DNA of 64,000 nucleotides from Clostridia bacterium (GCA_017465865.1 JAFTVF010000013.1:1-64000), one strand, 5' to 3'; positions 33,329 to 42,619 are shown, counted from the stretch's first letter. The notes: generated from the sequence alone by a model not told the origin. Translations and numbers: made by a program.

Positions 33329-34227
33329 AAAAGACTTTACGCGTGTTATTGATAATCGGACTGATCCTGACGCTTATCGGCGGGCTTGTATTCGTCGTAG
33401 GCTTTGCCTCGACGGGTTGGGATTACAAAGCGCTGGGCAGTACGCAGGTGGAAACTCTGCGGTATACTGAAAAAGCAGAAAATCCCTTAACCGCTTTGAC
33501 CTTGGATTTTGAAAACGCAGATGTTTCCGTTACCTTCGACGAAACCGCCGAAAGCGTGATCGTGGACTATCCCCAGCTCCAAGACAGAAACGGAAAACTC
33601 CTCAGCGAAGTTACCCTAACCGAAACGGACGGCGGGTTAAGTATCAGCGAAAAGGTAAGCGACTGGAAGTTTGGCATGTGGGATTTCACCGACCCGAAAG
33701 TTTATATAACCCTGCCCGCCTCCCGCGTTTATGCGCTCGCTATTACCACCGACAACGGAGATATTAAATTTACGGGCGCAGGGCAAACCTCGAGCGTTAC
33801 CGTAAACACGGACAACGGCGACGTTAAAATTACGAGCTTAGTTTGTGAAAACGCAATCACGCTTACCACCGACAACGGGAATATGGTTTTGGAGAATATC
33901 TCGGCAAAAACACTGACGGTAGAAACGAACAACGGCGACGTATCGTTGCAGGGCAATATCCTTGCAGAGCATATCGCCATAGAAACGGACAACGGCGATA
34001 TTACAGCCAAAAACGGCGTTCTGGACGGAAAAGTCCTGATTTTTGAGTCGGATAACGGCGACGTTAAACTTCAGCTTACAGGCTCGCAAGCAGATTACGC
34101 GGTACTTGTAGAAACGGATAACGGGAAAAGCAATCTCTCTCCTACGCTGAACGCCTCGCCCAACGCGCGGAACTTGAAAATAACCACCGACAACGGCGAT
34201 ATTCACGTTACGTTCACAGAAGAATAA
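33325..34227 (+). CDS. DUF4097-family adhesin-like beta-solenoid protein
   Basis: A 300-residue protein with an N-terminal membrane segment (about 7-30) and an extracytoplasmic repeat domain. At least eight T/E-D/N-NG repeats (TTDNGDIKF, NTDNGDVKI, TTDNGNMVL, ETNNGDVSL, ETDNGDITA and similar) each make a beta turn of a solenoid. It is the third gene of the padR operon. An envelope-stress role is inferred from operon context. Confidence 0.88.
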   Translation: MKKTLRVLLIIGLILTLIGGLVFVVGFASTGWDYKALGSTQVETLRYTEKAENPLTALTLDFENADVSVTFDETAESVIVDYPQLQDRNGKLLSEVTLTETDGGLSISEKVSDWKFGMWDFTDPKVYITLPASRVYALAITTDNGDIKFTGAGQTSSVTVNTDNGDVKITSLVCENAITLTTDNGNMVLENISAKTLTVETNNGDVSLQGNILAEHIAIETDNGDITAKNGVLDGKVLIFESDNGDVKLQLTGSQADYAVLVETDNGKSNLSPTLNASPNARNLKITTDNGDIHVTFTEE

Positions 34228-34244
34228 TCACCTAAAAACCGAAT

Positions 34245-34290
34245 AAATCCTCCCCTTTTGGTAACAATGAAAGCGGGAGGATTTTTATTT
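34245..34290 (+). terminator. Terminator-like hairpin that holds the next gene's ribosome site
   Basis: AAATCCTCCC (34245-34254) pairs with GGGAGGATTT (34275-34284), followed by a T-rich run. The GGGAGG in the 3' arm is also the Shine-Dalgarno sequence of the gene starting at 34292. The structure can end the padR operon transcript or hide the ribosome site from read-through RNA. Confidence 0.7.
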
Positions 34291-34291
34291 T

Positions 34292-35215
34292 ATGTGTACG
34301 AGTATCGCAATGCAAAACGGGGAATTCTATTTCGGGCGCAATCTCGACCTGCACCAAAATTTCGAAGAACAGGTCGTCGTTACGCCGAGAAATTACCCCT
34401 TTCTCTTCCGAAAAACCAAGCCTTTGCCCCGCCATTTCGCCATAATCGGCATGGCGAGCGTAAAGGAAGGCTATCCCCTTTACGCGGAAGCGACAAACGA
34501 AAAAGGGTTGTGTATCGCGGGGCTGAATTTTCCCGACAACGCCTATTATCCAAAGGACGAAACACAAGGCGCGTATAACCTTTCGCCGTTCGAGCTAATT
34601 CCTTTTCTCCTCGGCAACTGTGAAAATTTACAATCGGCGCGCGAAACCCTGAAAAGAATACGGCTTATCCATTTGCCTTTTAACGCGCAAACCCCGCTAA
34701 CCCCGTTGCATTGGCATATTGCGGACAAAACGGGTTCGATCGTGCTTGAATGTACGCAAGCGGGATTAGCGGTTTACGAGAACCCGTTCGGCGTGCTCAC
34801 CAACAATCCGCCCTTTCCCTTTCAATGCGACTACGCGCGCACGTATGCGCATTTATCCAACCGTTTCACGCCCCGCGAGAATACCTTTTCGTTAGGGCTT
34901 GACGCGGTGGGACTGCCCGGGGATTATTCCTCGCCCTCGCGGTTCGTTAAGTCGGCTTGGCTTTTGAATAATACGCCCAAGCTCCGTTCTGAGCAAGAAC
35001 GCGTCGCACATTTTTTTCATTTGCTTTCGGCGGTCGCACCCGTCTACGGGAGTGTATTCACCGCGAAAAACCAACCGCATTATACCTTATATTCCAGCTG
35101 TATCAACGCGGATACGGGCATATATTATTATCGGCGGTATACCGATTTGGAGATCCGAGCGATACGTTTAACCGATTACGCGCTCGACGAAAAAGAGCTT
35201 TTCCTTCTGCCGTAA
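34292..35215 (+). CDS. Choloylglycine hydrolase family amidase (bile salt hydrolase-like)
   Basis: A 307-residue Ntn-type hydrolase. Cys2 becomes the N-terminal nucleophile after loss of Met1. R16 and D19 (FGRNLDLH), an Asn in GVLTNNPPF and an Arg in LPGDYSSPSRFVKSA match the bile salt hydrolase active-site pattern, better than penicillin V acylases. It would split glycine or taurine from conjugated bile acids in the cytosol; the true substrate needs testing. It has no signal peptide. Start chosen at Met-Cys after GGGAGG. Confidence 0.82.
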   Translation: MCTSIAMQNGEFYFGRNLDLHQNFEEQVVVTPRNYPFLFRKTKPLPRHFAIIGMASVKEGYPLYAEATNEKGLCIAGLNFPDNAYYPKDETQGAYNLSPFELIPFLLGNCENLQSARETLKRIRLIHLPFNAQTPLTPLHWHIADKTGSIVLECTQAGLAVYENPFGVLTNNPPFPFQCDYARTYAHLSNRFTPRENTFSLGLDAVGLPGDYSSPSRFVKSAWLLNNTPKLRSEQERVAHFFHLLSAVAPVYGSVFTAKNQPHYTLYSSCINADTGIYYYRRYTDLEIRAIRLTDYALDEKELFLLP

Positions 35216-35276
35216 ACGGGAATATTTTCCAAGCGATACGGATATACTGCTTATACTTCACGCGGAGGTATATGCA

Positions 35277-38200
35277 ATGATAAAAACGACTATGGACGGC
35301 AACACGGCGGCAAGCTACGTGTCTTACGCCTTTTCCGAGCTTGCGATCATCTACCCGATCACCCCCTCTTCGCCTATGGCAGAATTGACGGACGAACGCG
35401 CGGTGGCAGGCGAAAAAAACCTGTTCGGTAGCGTACCGAAAGTCCAGCAAATGCAATCGGAGAGCGGTGTGGCGGGCGCGGTACACGGCGCGCTGACCTG
35501 CGGGGCTTTGACGACTACCTATACTTGCAGTCAAGGGCTACTCTTGATGTTGCCCGATATGTATAAGATCGCGGGCGAGCTGTTGCCCACGGTATTCCAC
35601 GTCAGCGCGCGTGCACTTGCAACGCACGCGCTGAGTATTTTCGGAGATCATCAGGACGTGATGGCTTGTCGGCAAACGGGGTTTGCTCTGCTCGCCTCGT
35701 CGTCCGTGCAAGAGGTTATGGATCTCGCGGTCGTTGCACATCTCGCCACGCTGAAATCCAGCGTGCCGTTTTTGCATTTCTTCGACGGGTTTCGCACCTC
35801 GCACGAATACGCGAAGATCGATAAAATAGAATACTCGGAACTGCAAACTCTGCTCGACGGAAGGGACATTCAAGCCTTTCGCGGTCGCGCCTTAGACCCC
35901 AACCGCCCCGTGCAACGGGGTACGGCGCAAAACCCCGATACCTATTTCCAAAACCGCGAACGCGCCAACGCGTATTATCTCGCCGTGCCCGATCTCGTGC
36001 AAAAGACGATGGAGAAAGTGTCCGCGCTGACGGGCAGAAATTATCACTTATTCGATTATTTCGGCGCAAGCGACGCGACGGACGTACTCGTGGTTATGGG
36101 TAGTGGCGCGTTGACAGCGGAAGAAACGGTGGAAAAGCTCAACGCCGAGGGTGGAAAAACGGGCTTGGTCAAGGTACGGCTGTACCGCCCGTTCTCCGCA
36201 ACGGCGTTTTGCGAGGCGTTGCCTAAAACCTGTCAACGGATTGCCGTGCTCGACAGAACGAAAGAAGCAGGCTCTATCGGCGAGCCGTTGTATTTGGACG
36301 TCGTAACCGCGCTTAAAGAACGGGGAATCGAACACATCCGCGTGATCGGAGGACGGTACGGGCTGGGCTCGAAAGATTTTACTCCGTCTATGTGCCGAGC
36401 GGTGTTTGATAACTTAGCAAAACCCGAACCGAAAAACCATTTCACCGTCGGGATTACAGACGATATTACGCATAGTTCTTTGGAGGTTTCCGCGCCGTTT
36501 GCGGTGGATACGGACTGTATCGCCTGTAAATTTTACGGACTCGGCTCGGACGGCACGGTGGGTGCGAATAAGAATTCCATTAAAATTATCGGCGATCATA
36601 CCGATTTGTTCGTACAGGGATATTTTCAATACGATTCCCGTAAATCGGGCGGGGTTACCATCTCCCACCTGCGGTTTGGGAAATCCCCGATCCGCTCTGC
36701 ATATCTCGTAAATCACGCCGATTTTATCGCCTGCCACGATCCCTCGTATCTAAAACGCTACGATATGCTCTCCTCGGCAAAACAGGGTGGGATCTTTCTT
36801 TTGAACTGTCCTTGGCAAGGAGCGGAATTAGAGAAAAATCTTCCCGCCGAGGTCAAGCGCAAGATCGCGGAAAAACGCTTACGGTTCTATACGATAGACG
36901 GCACGGGCATTGCAAATGAAGTCGGGCTGAACGGTCGGAACAGTACCGTTATGCAAGCCGCGTTTTTCCTGCTCAACTCCGCCGTTATGCCTTACGAACA
37001 GGCAAGCGGACTGTTAAAGGAAGAGCTCCGCAAGAAATTTGCGCGCAAGGGCGAGGAGGTCGTGGCAATGAACTGCCGAGCAATCGACGAGGCAAAATCC
37101 GCTCTGAAACAGATCGAATACCCTGAAGATTGGCAAGCCTTGACGAAAAACGACCGTTCGGTGCTTACCCGCGCCTGCGACGACTACGTGCAGGATTTTA
37201 TCAAACCCGTACTTTCCCTACGTGGCGACGAATTGCCCGTATCGGCGTTCTCCGCGGACGGGAGCGTGCCCACGGGCACGACCAAATACGAAAAGCACGG
37301 TATGCCCTATCTCCTGCCAAAGTGGATTAAGGAGAATTGTATTCAATGCAATCAATGCTCGTTCGTCTGCCCGCACGCGTGTATCCGTCCGTTCGTGTTA
37401 GACGAAAGCATGAAAACGCCCGAAAGTTTTGCCACCGTGCCCGCCTTGGGCTTGGCTAATACCCGTTTCCGCGTGCAGGTATCCCCTCACGATTGCATGG
37501 GCTGTGGAGTTTGCGCTAACACCTGTCCCGCCAAGGAAAAAGCGCTCGTCATGCGCCCCGCCGTCGAGCTGATGCCCGAGCAAGGCGCAAATTGGGAATT
37601 TTCCCAAACCGTAACGCAGGCAAACACTGAAAAGTTCAAACGCAACACCGTCAAGGGCAGTCAGTTTTCCCCGCCCCTTTTCGAGTTCTCCTACGCCTGT
37701 TCGGGTTGCGGGGAAACGCCGTATATCAAAGTGCTCACGCAATTATTCGGTGAAAAGCTCCTAATCGCCAACGCCACGGGCTGTTCGTCTATCTACGGCG
37801 GTTCGTCCCCTACCTGCCCGTACACGGTGAATAAGGAGGGCAAAGGTCCTGCTTGGGCAAACTCCCTGTTTGAGGATAACGCGGAATTCGGTTTAGGCAT
37901 GCGCCTAGCGCAGGAAGTCCAAGGTCAAACAGATAGATCGGTTTGGATCGTCGGCGGGGACGGTTGGGCGTACGATATCGGTTTCGGCGGGCTGGATCAC
38001 GTGCTCGCGAGCGGGAAAAACGTCAACGTTTTGGTGCTGGATAGCGAAGTGTACTCAAACACGGGCGGACAGCAGTCCAAAGCCACACCGCTCGGTGCGA
38101 CGGTGCGGTTTGCGAGCGCGGGGAAGAGCATACGCAAAAAAGACCTTGGGTTTCAGATGCTGAGTTACGGCTACGTGTACGTCGCGCAGGTGTCTATGGG

Positions 38201-38591
38201 CGCGAACAAGCAACAGCTTCTAAACGCTTTAACGGAAGCGGAGGCGTACGACGGACCGTCTTTGATTCTTGCCTATTCGCCCTGTATCTCGCACGGGGTG
38301 AATATGAGCAAATCTATGGAAGAAGAACGGCGCGCCGTGGAATGTGGATATTGGCATTTATACCGCTTTAATCCACAGCTTATGCAAGAGGGTAAAAACC
38401 CCTTTACGCTGGATAGCAAAGCCCCCACTGCAGAACTGAAAGAATTTTTGTCGGGCGAAAACCGTTTCGCTTCGCTGAAAAATATTGACCCTGAAAGAGC
38501 GGAAGAACTCTTTTTCCGCGCAGAAAAAGAGAGCAAAGCACGCTTTGCTCTCTATCAGAAACTGTCTACGTTGTTTGAACCGCAAACTTAA
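35277..38591 (+). CDS. nifJ: Pyruvate:ferredoxin (flavodoxin) oxidoreductase
   Basis: A 1104-residue single-chain PFOR. It has an N-terminal thiamine-binding domain (NTAASYVSYAFSELAIIYPI), domain II near 220-400, a gamma domain, a two-cluster ferredoxin domain (CIQCNQCSFVCP about 685; CMGCGVCANTCP about 741) and a C-terminal TPP domain (ACSGCGETPYIK; GDGWAYDIGFGGLDH; YSNTGGQQSKATPLG). It oxidises pyruvate to acetyl-CoA and reduces ferredoxin. The length is slightly below the usual 1170-1200. GGAGG lies 9 bases before the ATG. It converges on the HAD gene with a 4-base overlap. Confidence 0.95.
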   Translation: MIKTTMDGNTAASYVSYAFSELAIIYPITPSSPMAELTDERAVAGEKNLFGSVPKVQQMQSESGVAGAVHGALTCGALTTTYTCSQGLLLMLPDMYKIAGELLPTVFHVSARALATHALSIFGDHQDVMACRQTGFALLASSSVQEVMDLAVVAHLATLKSSVPFLHFFDGFRTSHEYAKIDKIEYSELQTLLDGRDIQAFRGRALDPNRPVQRGTAQNPDTYFQNRERANAYYLAVPDLVQKTMEKVSALTGRNYHLFDYFGASDATDVLVVMGSGALTAEETVEKLNAEGGKTGLVKVRLYRPFSATAFCEALPKTCQRIAVLDRTKEAGSIGEPLYLDVVTALKERGIEHIRVIGGRYGLGSKDFTPSMCRAVFDNLAKPEPKNHFTVGITDDITHSSLEVSAPFAVDTDCIACKFYGLGSDGTVGANKNSIKIIGDHTDLFVQGYFQYDSRKSGGVTISHLRFGKSPIRSAYLVNHADFIACHDPSYLKRYDMLSSAKQGGIFLLNCPWQGAELEKNLPAEVKRKIAEKRLRFYTIDGTGIANEVGLNGRNSTVMQAAFFLLNSAVMPYEQASGLLKEELRKKFARKGEEVVAMNCRAIDEAKSALKQIEYPEDWQALTKNDRSVLTRACDDYVQDFIKPVLSLRGDELPVSAFSADGSVPTGTTKYEKHGMPYLLPKWIKENCIQCNQCSFVCPHACIRPFVLDESMKTPESFATVPALGLANTRFRVQVSPHDCMGCGVCANTCPAKEKALVMRPAVELMPEQGANWEFSQTVTQANTEKFKRNTVKGSQFSPPLFEFSYACSGCGETPYIKVLTQLFGEKLLIANATGCSSIYGGSSPTCPYTVNKEGKGPAWANSLFEDNAEFGLGMRLAQEVQGQTDRSVWIVGGDGWAYDIGFGGLDHVLASGKNVNVLVLDSEVYSNTGGQQSKATPLGATVRFASAGKSIRKKDLGFQMLSYGYVYVAQVSMGANKQQLLNALTEAEAYDGPSLILAYSPCISHGVNMSKSMEEERRAVECGYWHLYRFNPQLMQEGKNPFTLDSKAPTAELKEFLSGENRFASLKNIDPERAEELFFRAEKESKARFALYQKLSTLFEPQT

Positions 38592-39301
38592 TTGTTCAAT
38601 CGGCGAACGTAATCGAGAAGCTCGTCAAACCCGCCGTGCGGATACGCGGAAATATCCTTTTGTACGGTATTGATTAGACAATCGGTAAACAAAAAGACTT
38701 TCATACCCAGCGTTTCCGCGGGCATATCCTCGCCCACGTCGTTCCCGACCATAAGGCATTCTTTGGGGTCAACGCCGAGCTTTTGAATAATTTCCAGATA
38801 ATACTTGGGGTTGGGCTTACAATAATGGGAATTTTCGTACGTGGTATACAGCTCGAAATCCTCGGGCGACAGCCCCGCCCAGCGGATACGCTTTTGCGTT
38901 GCGATCGCGGGGAACACGGGGTTGGTCGCAAGCGCAACGCGATAGCCGAGCGACTTTACCGTTTTCATCAATTCCGCCGCCTTAGGCGTATACCCGCAAG
39001 AGGGCTGTACCTTGTCGAAATCCTCGCGGTAGAACTTGTCGAAATAGGGTTTATCCGCGAGGATTTTTTCTCCGCGAAGCGCACTCGCCGTATCCCAAAA
39101 CACAGCCTCGTTGCATTTCTCGCCGTTATTTTTCTTCATTGCGCGGATACCCGCCCAAATGGTTTCGATAAGCTGGTTCGGCTCGTAGCCGTACTGAGCA
39201 AGTCGGGTTGCAATGCCTGTGAAATACGCCTTTACAAACTTCTCCTGATCCATGGGAAGTAGCGTACCGTCTAAATCAAATAAAATCACTTTGGTTTGCA
39301 T
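38588..39301 (-). CDS. HAD-superfamily phosphatase
   Basis: A 237-residue HAD hydrolase. Motif I is FDLDGTLLPMD, motif II is ALATNP, and motif III/IV are KPNPKYY and VGNDVGEDMPAE, with a helical cap at about 20-95. It is phosphoglycolate-phosphatase-like, but the substrate is not predictable. It is a single gene with promoter TTGCAA-17-TATAAT (39351-39323). Confidence 0.88.
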   Translation of the reverse strand: MQTKVILFDLDGTLLPMDQEKFVKAYFTGIATRLAQYGYEPNQLIETIWAGIRAMKKNNGEKCNEAVFWDTASALRGEKILADKPYFDKFYREDFDKVQPSCGYTPKAAELMKTVKSLGYRVALATNPVFPAIATQKRIRWAGLSPEDFELYTTYENSHYCKPNPKYYLEIIQKLGVDPKECLMVGNDVGEDMPAETLGMKVFLFTDCLINTVQKDISAYPHGGFDELLDYVRRLNN

Positions 39302-39322
39302 AATTAACTCCTTTGCGTTCGT

Positions 39323-39351
39323 ATTATAGCATATTTTAACTCATTTTGCAA
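39323..39351 (-). promoter_or_regulatory. Promoter of the HAD phosphatase gene
   Basis: On the minus strand TTGCAA (39351-39346), 17 bases, TATAAT (39328-39323). AAGGAG precedes the ATG. Confidence 0.7.
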
Positions 39352-39386
39352 GCGTTCTCAAAGCTCTCTCCACCTTACCCCGCAAA

Positions 39387-39410
39387 AACGCACCCTTTAA
39401 CGGGTGCGTT
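39387..39410 (-). terminator. Terminator of the LRR lipoprotein gene
   Basis: AACGCACCC and GGGTGCGTT pair around a 6-base loop, with TTTTT continuing on the minus strand. The same AACGCACCC stem is used at 40740-40768. Confidence 0.8.
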
Positions 39411-39437
39411 CACGTATCAAAGCTATTTGATTTTATC

Positions 39438-40436
39438 TTATAATGCAACTTCTCCGTTCGCGCATACAATCTTTGTGGCAGGAATATCGTCATCCCACCA
39501 ATGCAATTCTTTTTTAATTGCATTCCATTGTTCAACTGTACCATGAAATATCATTGTTGTCAAAGTAGTGCACCCCTCGAATGCACATGAATTGATGGAA
39601 ATAACGCTGGCGGGAATTTCCACTTTCGCCAACGTAGAACATCCCTCAAATGCCCAACAGGCAATCGTTTTCGTTTGCGGGTGCACCGTATAAGTAGGAA
39701 GTTCGTCCCACGTCGTTTCTATCAAAACGATATAGGGATTATCCGTGTTTCCTATATAATATCCGCCGTTATACTCGTTATACACGAATTCATCACAATC
39801 AGCAAACGGATAATCGCCAACCGCGATCACCGATTCCGTAATTTCTACGTTTGTTAAACTATAACAGAAACAGAATGCCCAACCCTCAATTTCTTTGACT
39901 GAGTCAGGTAATACTACACTTTTGAGATTACGACAAAGTCCAAAAGCAGCCGCTCCAATGGAAACAATAGTATCGGGTATAATACACGTTTCAAAATTAC
40001 AAAGCATAAAAGCATTATCTTGGATATGCGTGATCGGTAACCCCTTATAGCCTGAGGGTATAATTAGTTCATCCCCTACGGCATCAATGACTTTTTGTAT
40101 TTCTTCGGGCCAAGTTGTACATTCAGTCATTTCTTGGTTCGTTGATTTGCAATATTCTAAACACTTTTGGTGAGTTGCTTCATCAAAAATACCTACGGTA
40201 TAAGAGTTCTCGTCTTCATTGAATGTAAACTTAAAATAATCGCCAAGCTCTTCTTCAAGACCGCAAATAGAACAAATACCGTACGTATAATTATGTTCCT
40301 CACCCTCTATTTTTTCTACTCCGCCGTCCTGCTTATCTTGCGAGCCTGTTTCACTTTTACAAGAACCAAAAGCAAAAACGCTTATCAAGGATAAAATTAT
40401 CGAAAACACGCTTAATAAAAATTTTTTCTGTTTCAT
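39438..40436 (-). CDS. Leucine-rich-repeat (BspA-type) lipoprotein
   Basis: A 332-residue lipoprotein: lipobox FAFGSC, an N-terminal Cys knuckle HNYTYGICSICG (about 47-58), then about six BspA/LRR_5 repeats (about 125-320; for example IPDTIVSIGAAAFGLCRNLKSVVLP and WAFEGCSTLAKVEIPASV). Such proteins are surface-exposed and often bind host or bacterial surfaces. It is divergent from an XRE regulator with dyads over its promoter, so it is probably switched. Confidence 0.85.
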   Translation of the reverse strand: MKQKKFLLSVFSIILSLISVFAFGSCKSETGSQDKQDGGVEKIEGEEHNYTYGICSICGLEEELGDYFKFTFNEDENSYTVGIFDEATHQKCLEYCKSTNQEMTECTTWPEEIQKVIDAVGDELIIPSGYKGLPITHIQDNAFMLCNFETCIIPDTIVSIGAAAFGLCRNLKSVVLPDSVKEIEGWAFCFCYSLTNVEITESVIAVGDYPFADCDEFVYNEYNGGYYIGNTDNPYIVLIETTWDELPTYTVHPQTKTIACWAFEGCSTLAKVEIPASVISINSCAFEGCTTLTTMIFHGTVEQWNAIKKELHWWDDDIPATKIVCANGEVAL

Positions 40437-40456
40437 AGCAAACTCCTAAAAAATAA

Positions 40457-40500
40457 AATGTTACAAATCGTAACATTTATATTGTAACAATATGTTACAA
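40457..40500. promoter_or_regulatory. Two operator dyads between LRR lipoprotein and XRE genes
   Basis: AATGTTAC-n5-GTAACATT (40457-40477) and TTGTAACA-n3-TGTTACAA (40482-40500) are palindromes sharing the half-site TGTTAC/GTAACA. The second sits in the spacer of the leftward promoter. Confidence 0.7.
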
Positions 40501-40509
40501 TAATGTCAA
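40481..40509 (-). promoter_or_regulatory. Promoter of the LRR lipoprotein gene
   Basis: On the minus strand TTGACA (40509-40504), 17 bases, TACAAT (40486-40481). It is overlapped by the dyads, which implies repression. Confidence 0.75.
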
Positions 40510-40527
40510 GGAATTTTGGTAACTTTT

Positions 40528-40737
40528 ATGAAAATGGTTGGATTAAAACTTATTCGAAAACAGAAAAATTATAATCAACTGAAAGTTGCGATGGATCTAT
40601 CCATCAGCCGAGAAGCGCTTTCCCATTATGAAAACGGAAAACGCAGTCCTGATATAGAAGTGTTGGTATTATTATCAAATTATTTTAACGTATCTATCGA
40701 CTTTTTAATCACAGGCAAGGAATTTGAAAAGAAATGA
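40528..40737 (+). CDS. Small XRE-family regulator
   Basis: A 69-residue protein consisting of a single helix-turn-helix (NYNQLKVAMDLSISREALSHYENGKRSPDIEVLVLLSNYFNVS). Start uncertain: ATG at 40528, ATG at 40534 or TTG at 40516; AAGGA at 40508 suits none of them well. It is the likely binder of the TGTTAC/GTAACA dyads controlling the LRR lipoprotein gene and itself. Confidence 0.8.
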   Translation: MKMVGLKLIRKQKNYNQLKVAMDLSISREALSHYENGKRSPDIEVLVLLSNYFNVSIDFLITGKEFEKK

Positions 40738-40739
40738 CG

Positions 40740-40768
40740 AAAAACGCACCCCGAACGGGTGCGTTTTT
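40740..40768. terminator. Bidirectional terminator
   Basis: AAAAACGCACCC and GGGTGCGTTTTT pair over 12 bp between the convergent XRE and DUF47 genes. Confidence 0.9.
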
Positions 40769-40791
40769 GCGTTATACCGAGAATAATACAA

Positions 40792-41412
40792 TTAGGTATT
40801 CTTCATAATGACCGAGCCGACGCATTCGCTGACGTGTTCGCAAGCGTCTGCACACGCTTCAAGGCTTTCGTAGATCTTTCGCCAAGAAACCGTTTCCAGA
40901 ACGTCCGTCGATTTTTTCGTGAGCGCACGCATAGAAGTTAAATACAGCTTGTCGCATTCTTCTTCCACGTCGTTCAGCTCGACAATCAGAGAATGAAGCT
41001 CTTTCGACTTCTTGAAATTCTCAAACTCGTTCATAATCTTGCAAAGAAGCTCGCAGGCTCTTACGATATTTTTCGCAAAATCAATCGCGGGGGCATCAAT
41101 TTCCTTTATATCGTAAATATAGAATTTCTGCAAGACTTCTTCAATCAGGTCAACTACGTCGTCAAGCTGAAGACTGAGCATATCCAAATCTTCACGGTCA
41201 ACGGGCGTTACGAACGCCTTTGCAAGCGCTTCGTTCATTTCGTGCTTTTTCAAGTCTGCGCTATGCTCGATCTCGTGCATTTTTTCAAGCATTTTTTCAA
41301 TATCGTTTGCATCGTAATTTTCAAGACATTCGACTAAATAATTCGCCGCTTTTTTGGAAAGCTCCGTACTTGCCACAAAGTTCTCAAAATAAAATTTATC
41401 GCCTTTTGCCAT
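40792..41412 (-). CDS. DUF47 (PhoU-like) Pit accessory protein
   Basis: A 206-residue all-helical DUF47 protein (KGDKFYFENFVASTELSKKAANYLVE; EHSADLKKHEMNEALAKAFVTPVDREDL). DUF47 proteins accompany Pit transporters and are thought to regulate phosphate uptake. It follows the transporter gene by 20 bases in one operon. Confidence 0.92.
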   Translation of the reverse strand: MAKGDKFYFENFVASTELSKKAANYLVECLENYDANDIEKMLEKMHEIEHSADLKKHEMNEALAKAFVTPVDREDLDMLSLQLDDVVDLIEEVLQKFYIYDIKEIDAPAIDFAKNIVRACELLCKIMNEFENFKKSKELHSLIVELNDVEEECDKLYLTSMRALTKKSTDVLETVSWRKIYESLEACADACEHVSECVGSVIMKNT

Positions 41413-41432
41413 TTTTTATATCTCCTTTTTCG

Positions 41433-42479
41433 TTAAAATATGAACATAAATAATTTCGTCATTAAGAAGCCTACAAGTCCGCAACCCGGGAAAGTCAATA
41501 TCCACGTCAACACCATTTCTTTGACCACTCCGAAATTGATAGCCGATACTCTCTTGACCGCGCCGACCCCCATAATAGACGTGGTTTTTACGTGCGTGGT
41601 GGAAACGGGAAGACTGAAAACCGAACAACACAAAAGCGAGGTCGCCGCTGCAATATCCGCCGAAAAACCTTGATATTTTTCGAGCTTTACCATATCCATA
41701 CCGACGGACTTGATAATTTTTTTACCGCCGATCGCCGTACCTGCCGCCATAACCACCGAACAAACGATCATAAGCCATATAGGAATGGTGAAATCGGTAG
41801 GAATACCTTGTCCGTTCGCCATAAATACACACAGCAAGATAACGCCCATAAATTTCTGACCGTCTTGCGCGCCGTGCATAAACGCCATAGCCGCCGCGCC
41901 CGTAATTTGCGCGCCCTTAAAGAACGGTTCTGTTTTCGGTCGGTTCATATTATAGCAAATCTTCGTAACGAACTTGCAGACCAGCCAGCCCAAACCAAAG
42001 CCGAGCACGACGGAAATACCGATACCGTATAAAACCTTTACCCATTCCGCACCGTTTACACCGCCAAATCCGTTATGGAGCGCGATCGCGCTGCCCGTAA
42101 GACCTGCTATTAACGCGTGGCTCTCACTCGTAGGAATACCGAACACCCACGCAAGCGTTGCCCATAGAACAATAGCAAACAACGCGGCGCTTAGTGCGAC
42201 GATAGCCTGGTCGGGATCGCCCCCGAAATCGACCATTTTCGTAATCGTTTCCGCAACCGTTGCATTGACAAGCGTCATAACAAGCACGCCGAGGAAATTA
42301 AAAACAGCCGCCATAAGGATCGCCGCTTTCGGCTTCATACATCTCGTTACCACGCACGTTGCAATCGCGTTCGGCGCGTCCGTCCAGCCGTTTACCAATA
42401 TAACGCCGAGCGTTAAAATTACGGCTACGAACAATAACGGATTTGCCGTCATTTGATTCCAAAACTCTACAATAGACAT
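41433..42479 (-). CDS. Pit-family inorganic phosphate transporter
   Basis: A 348-residue transporter with about ten hydrophobic segments and the two inverted Pit signatures GWTDAPNAIATCVVT and AAMAFMHGAQDGQK. It imports metal phosphate or sulfate with protons or sodium. The promoter lies at 42533-42561. Confidence 0.93.
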   Translation of the reverse strand: MSIVEFWNQMTANPLLFVAVILTLGVILVNGWTDAPNAIATCVVTRCMKPKAAILMAAVFNFLGVLVMTLVNATVAETITKMVDFGGDPDQAIVALSAALFAIVLWATLAWVFGIPTSESHALIAGLTGSAIALHNGFGGVNGAEWVKVLYGIGISVVLGFGLGWLVCKFVTKICYNMNRPKTEPFFKGAQITGAAAMAFMHGAQDGQKFMGVILLCVFMANGQGIPTDFTIPIWLMIVCSVVMAAGTAIGGKKIIKSVGMDMVKLEKYQGFSADIAAATSLLCCSVFSLPVSTTHVKTTSIMGVGAVKRVSAINFGVVKEMVLTWILTFPGCGLVGFLMTKLFMFIF

Positions 42480-42532
42480 AAAATATTTTGCTCCTTTGCT
42501 TTATATCTAAACGGTAGTTTCCACTATATACT

Positions 42533-42561
42533 ATTCTACCAATTTCGACAGTAAAAGTCAA
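42533..42561 (-). promoter_or_regulatory. Promoter of the pit-DUF47 operon
   Basis: On the minus strand TTGACT (42561-42556), 17 bases, TAGAAT (42538-42533). Confidence 0.6.
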
Positions 42562-42619
42562 GCATATTTTTAGTGATATTAACGGTTAGGTTGGACTAAA
42601 AAGTAGGCGCAACCAAAAA

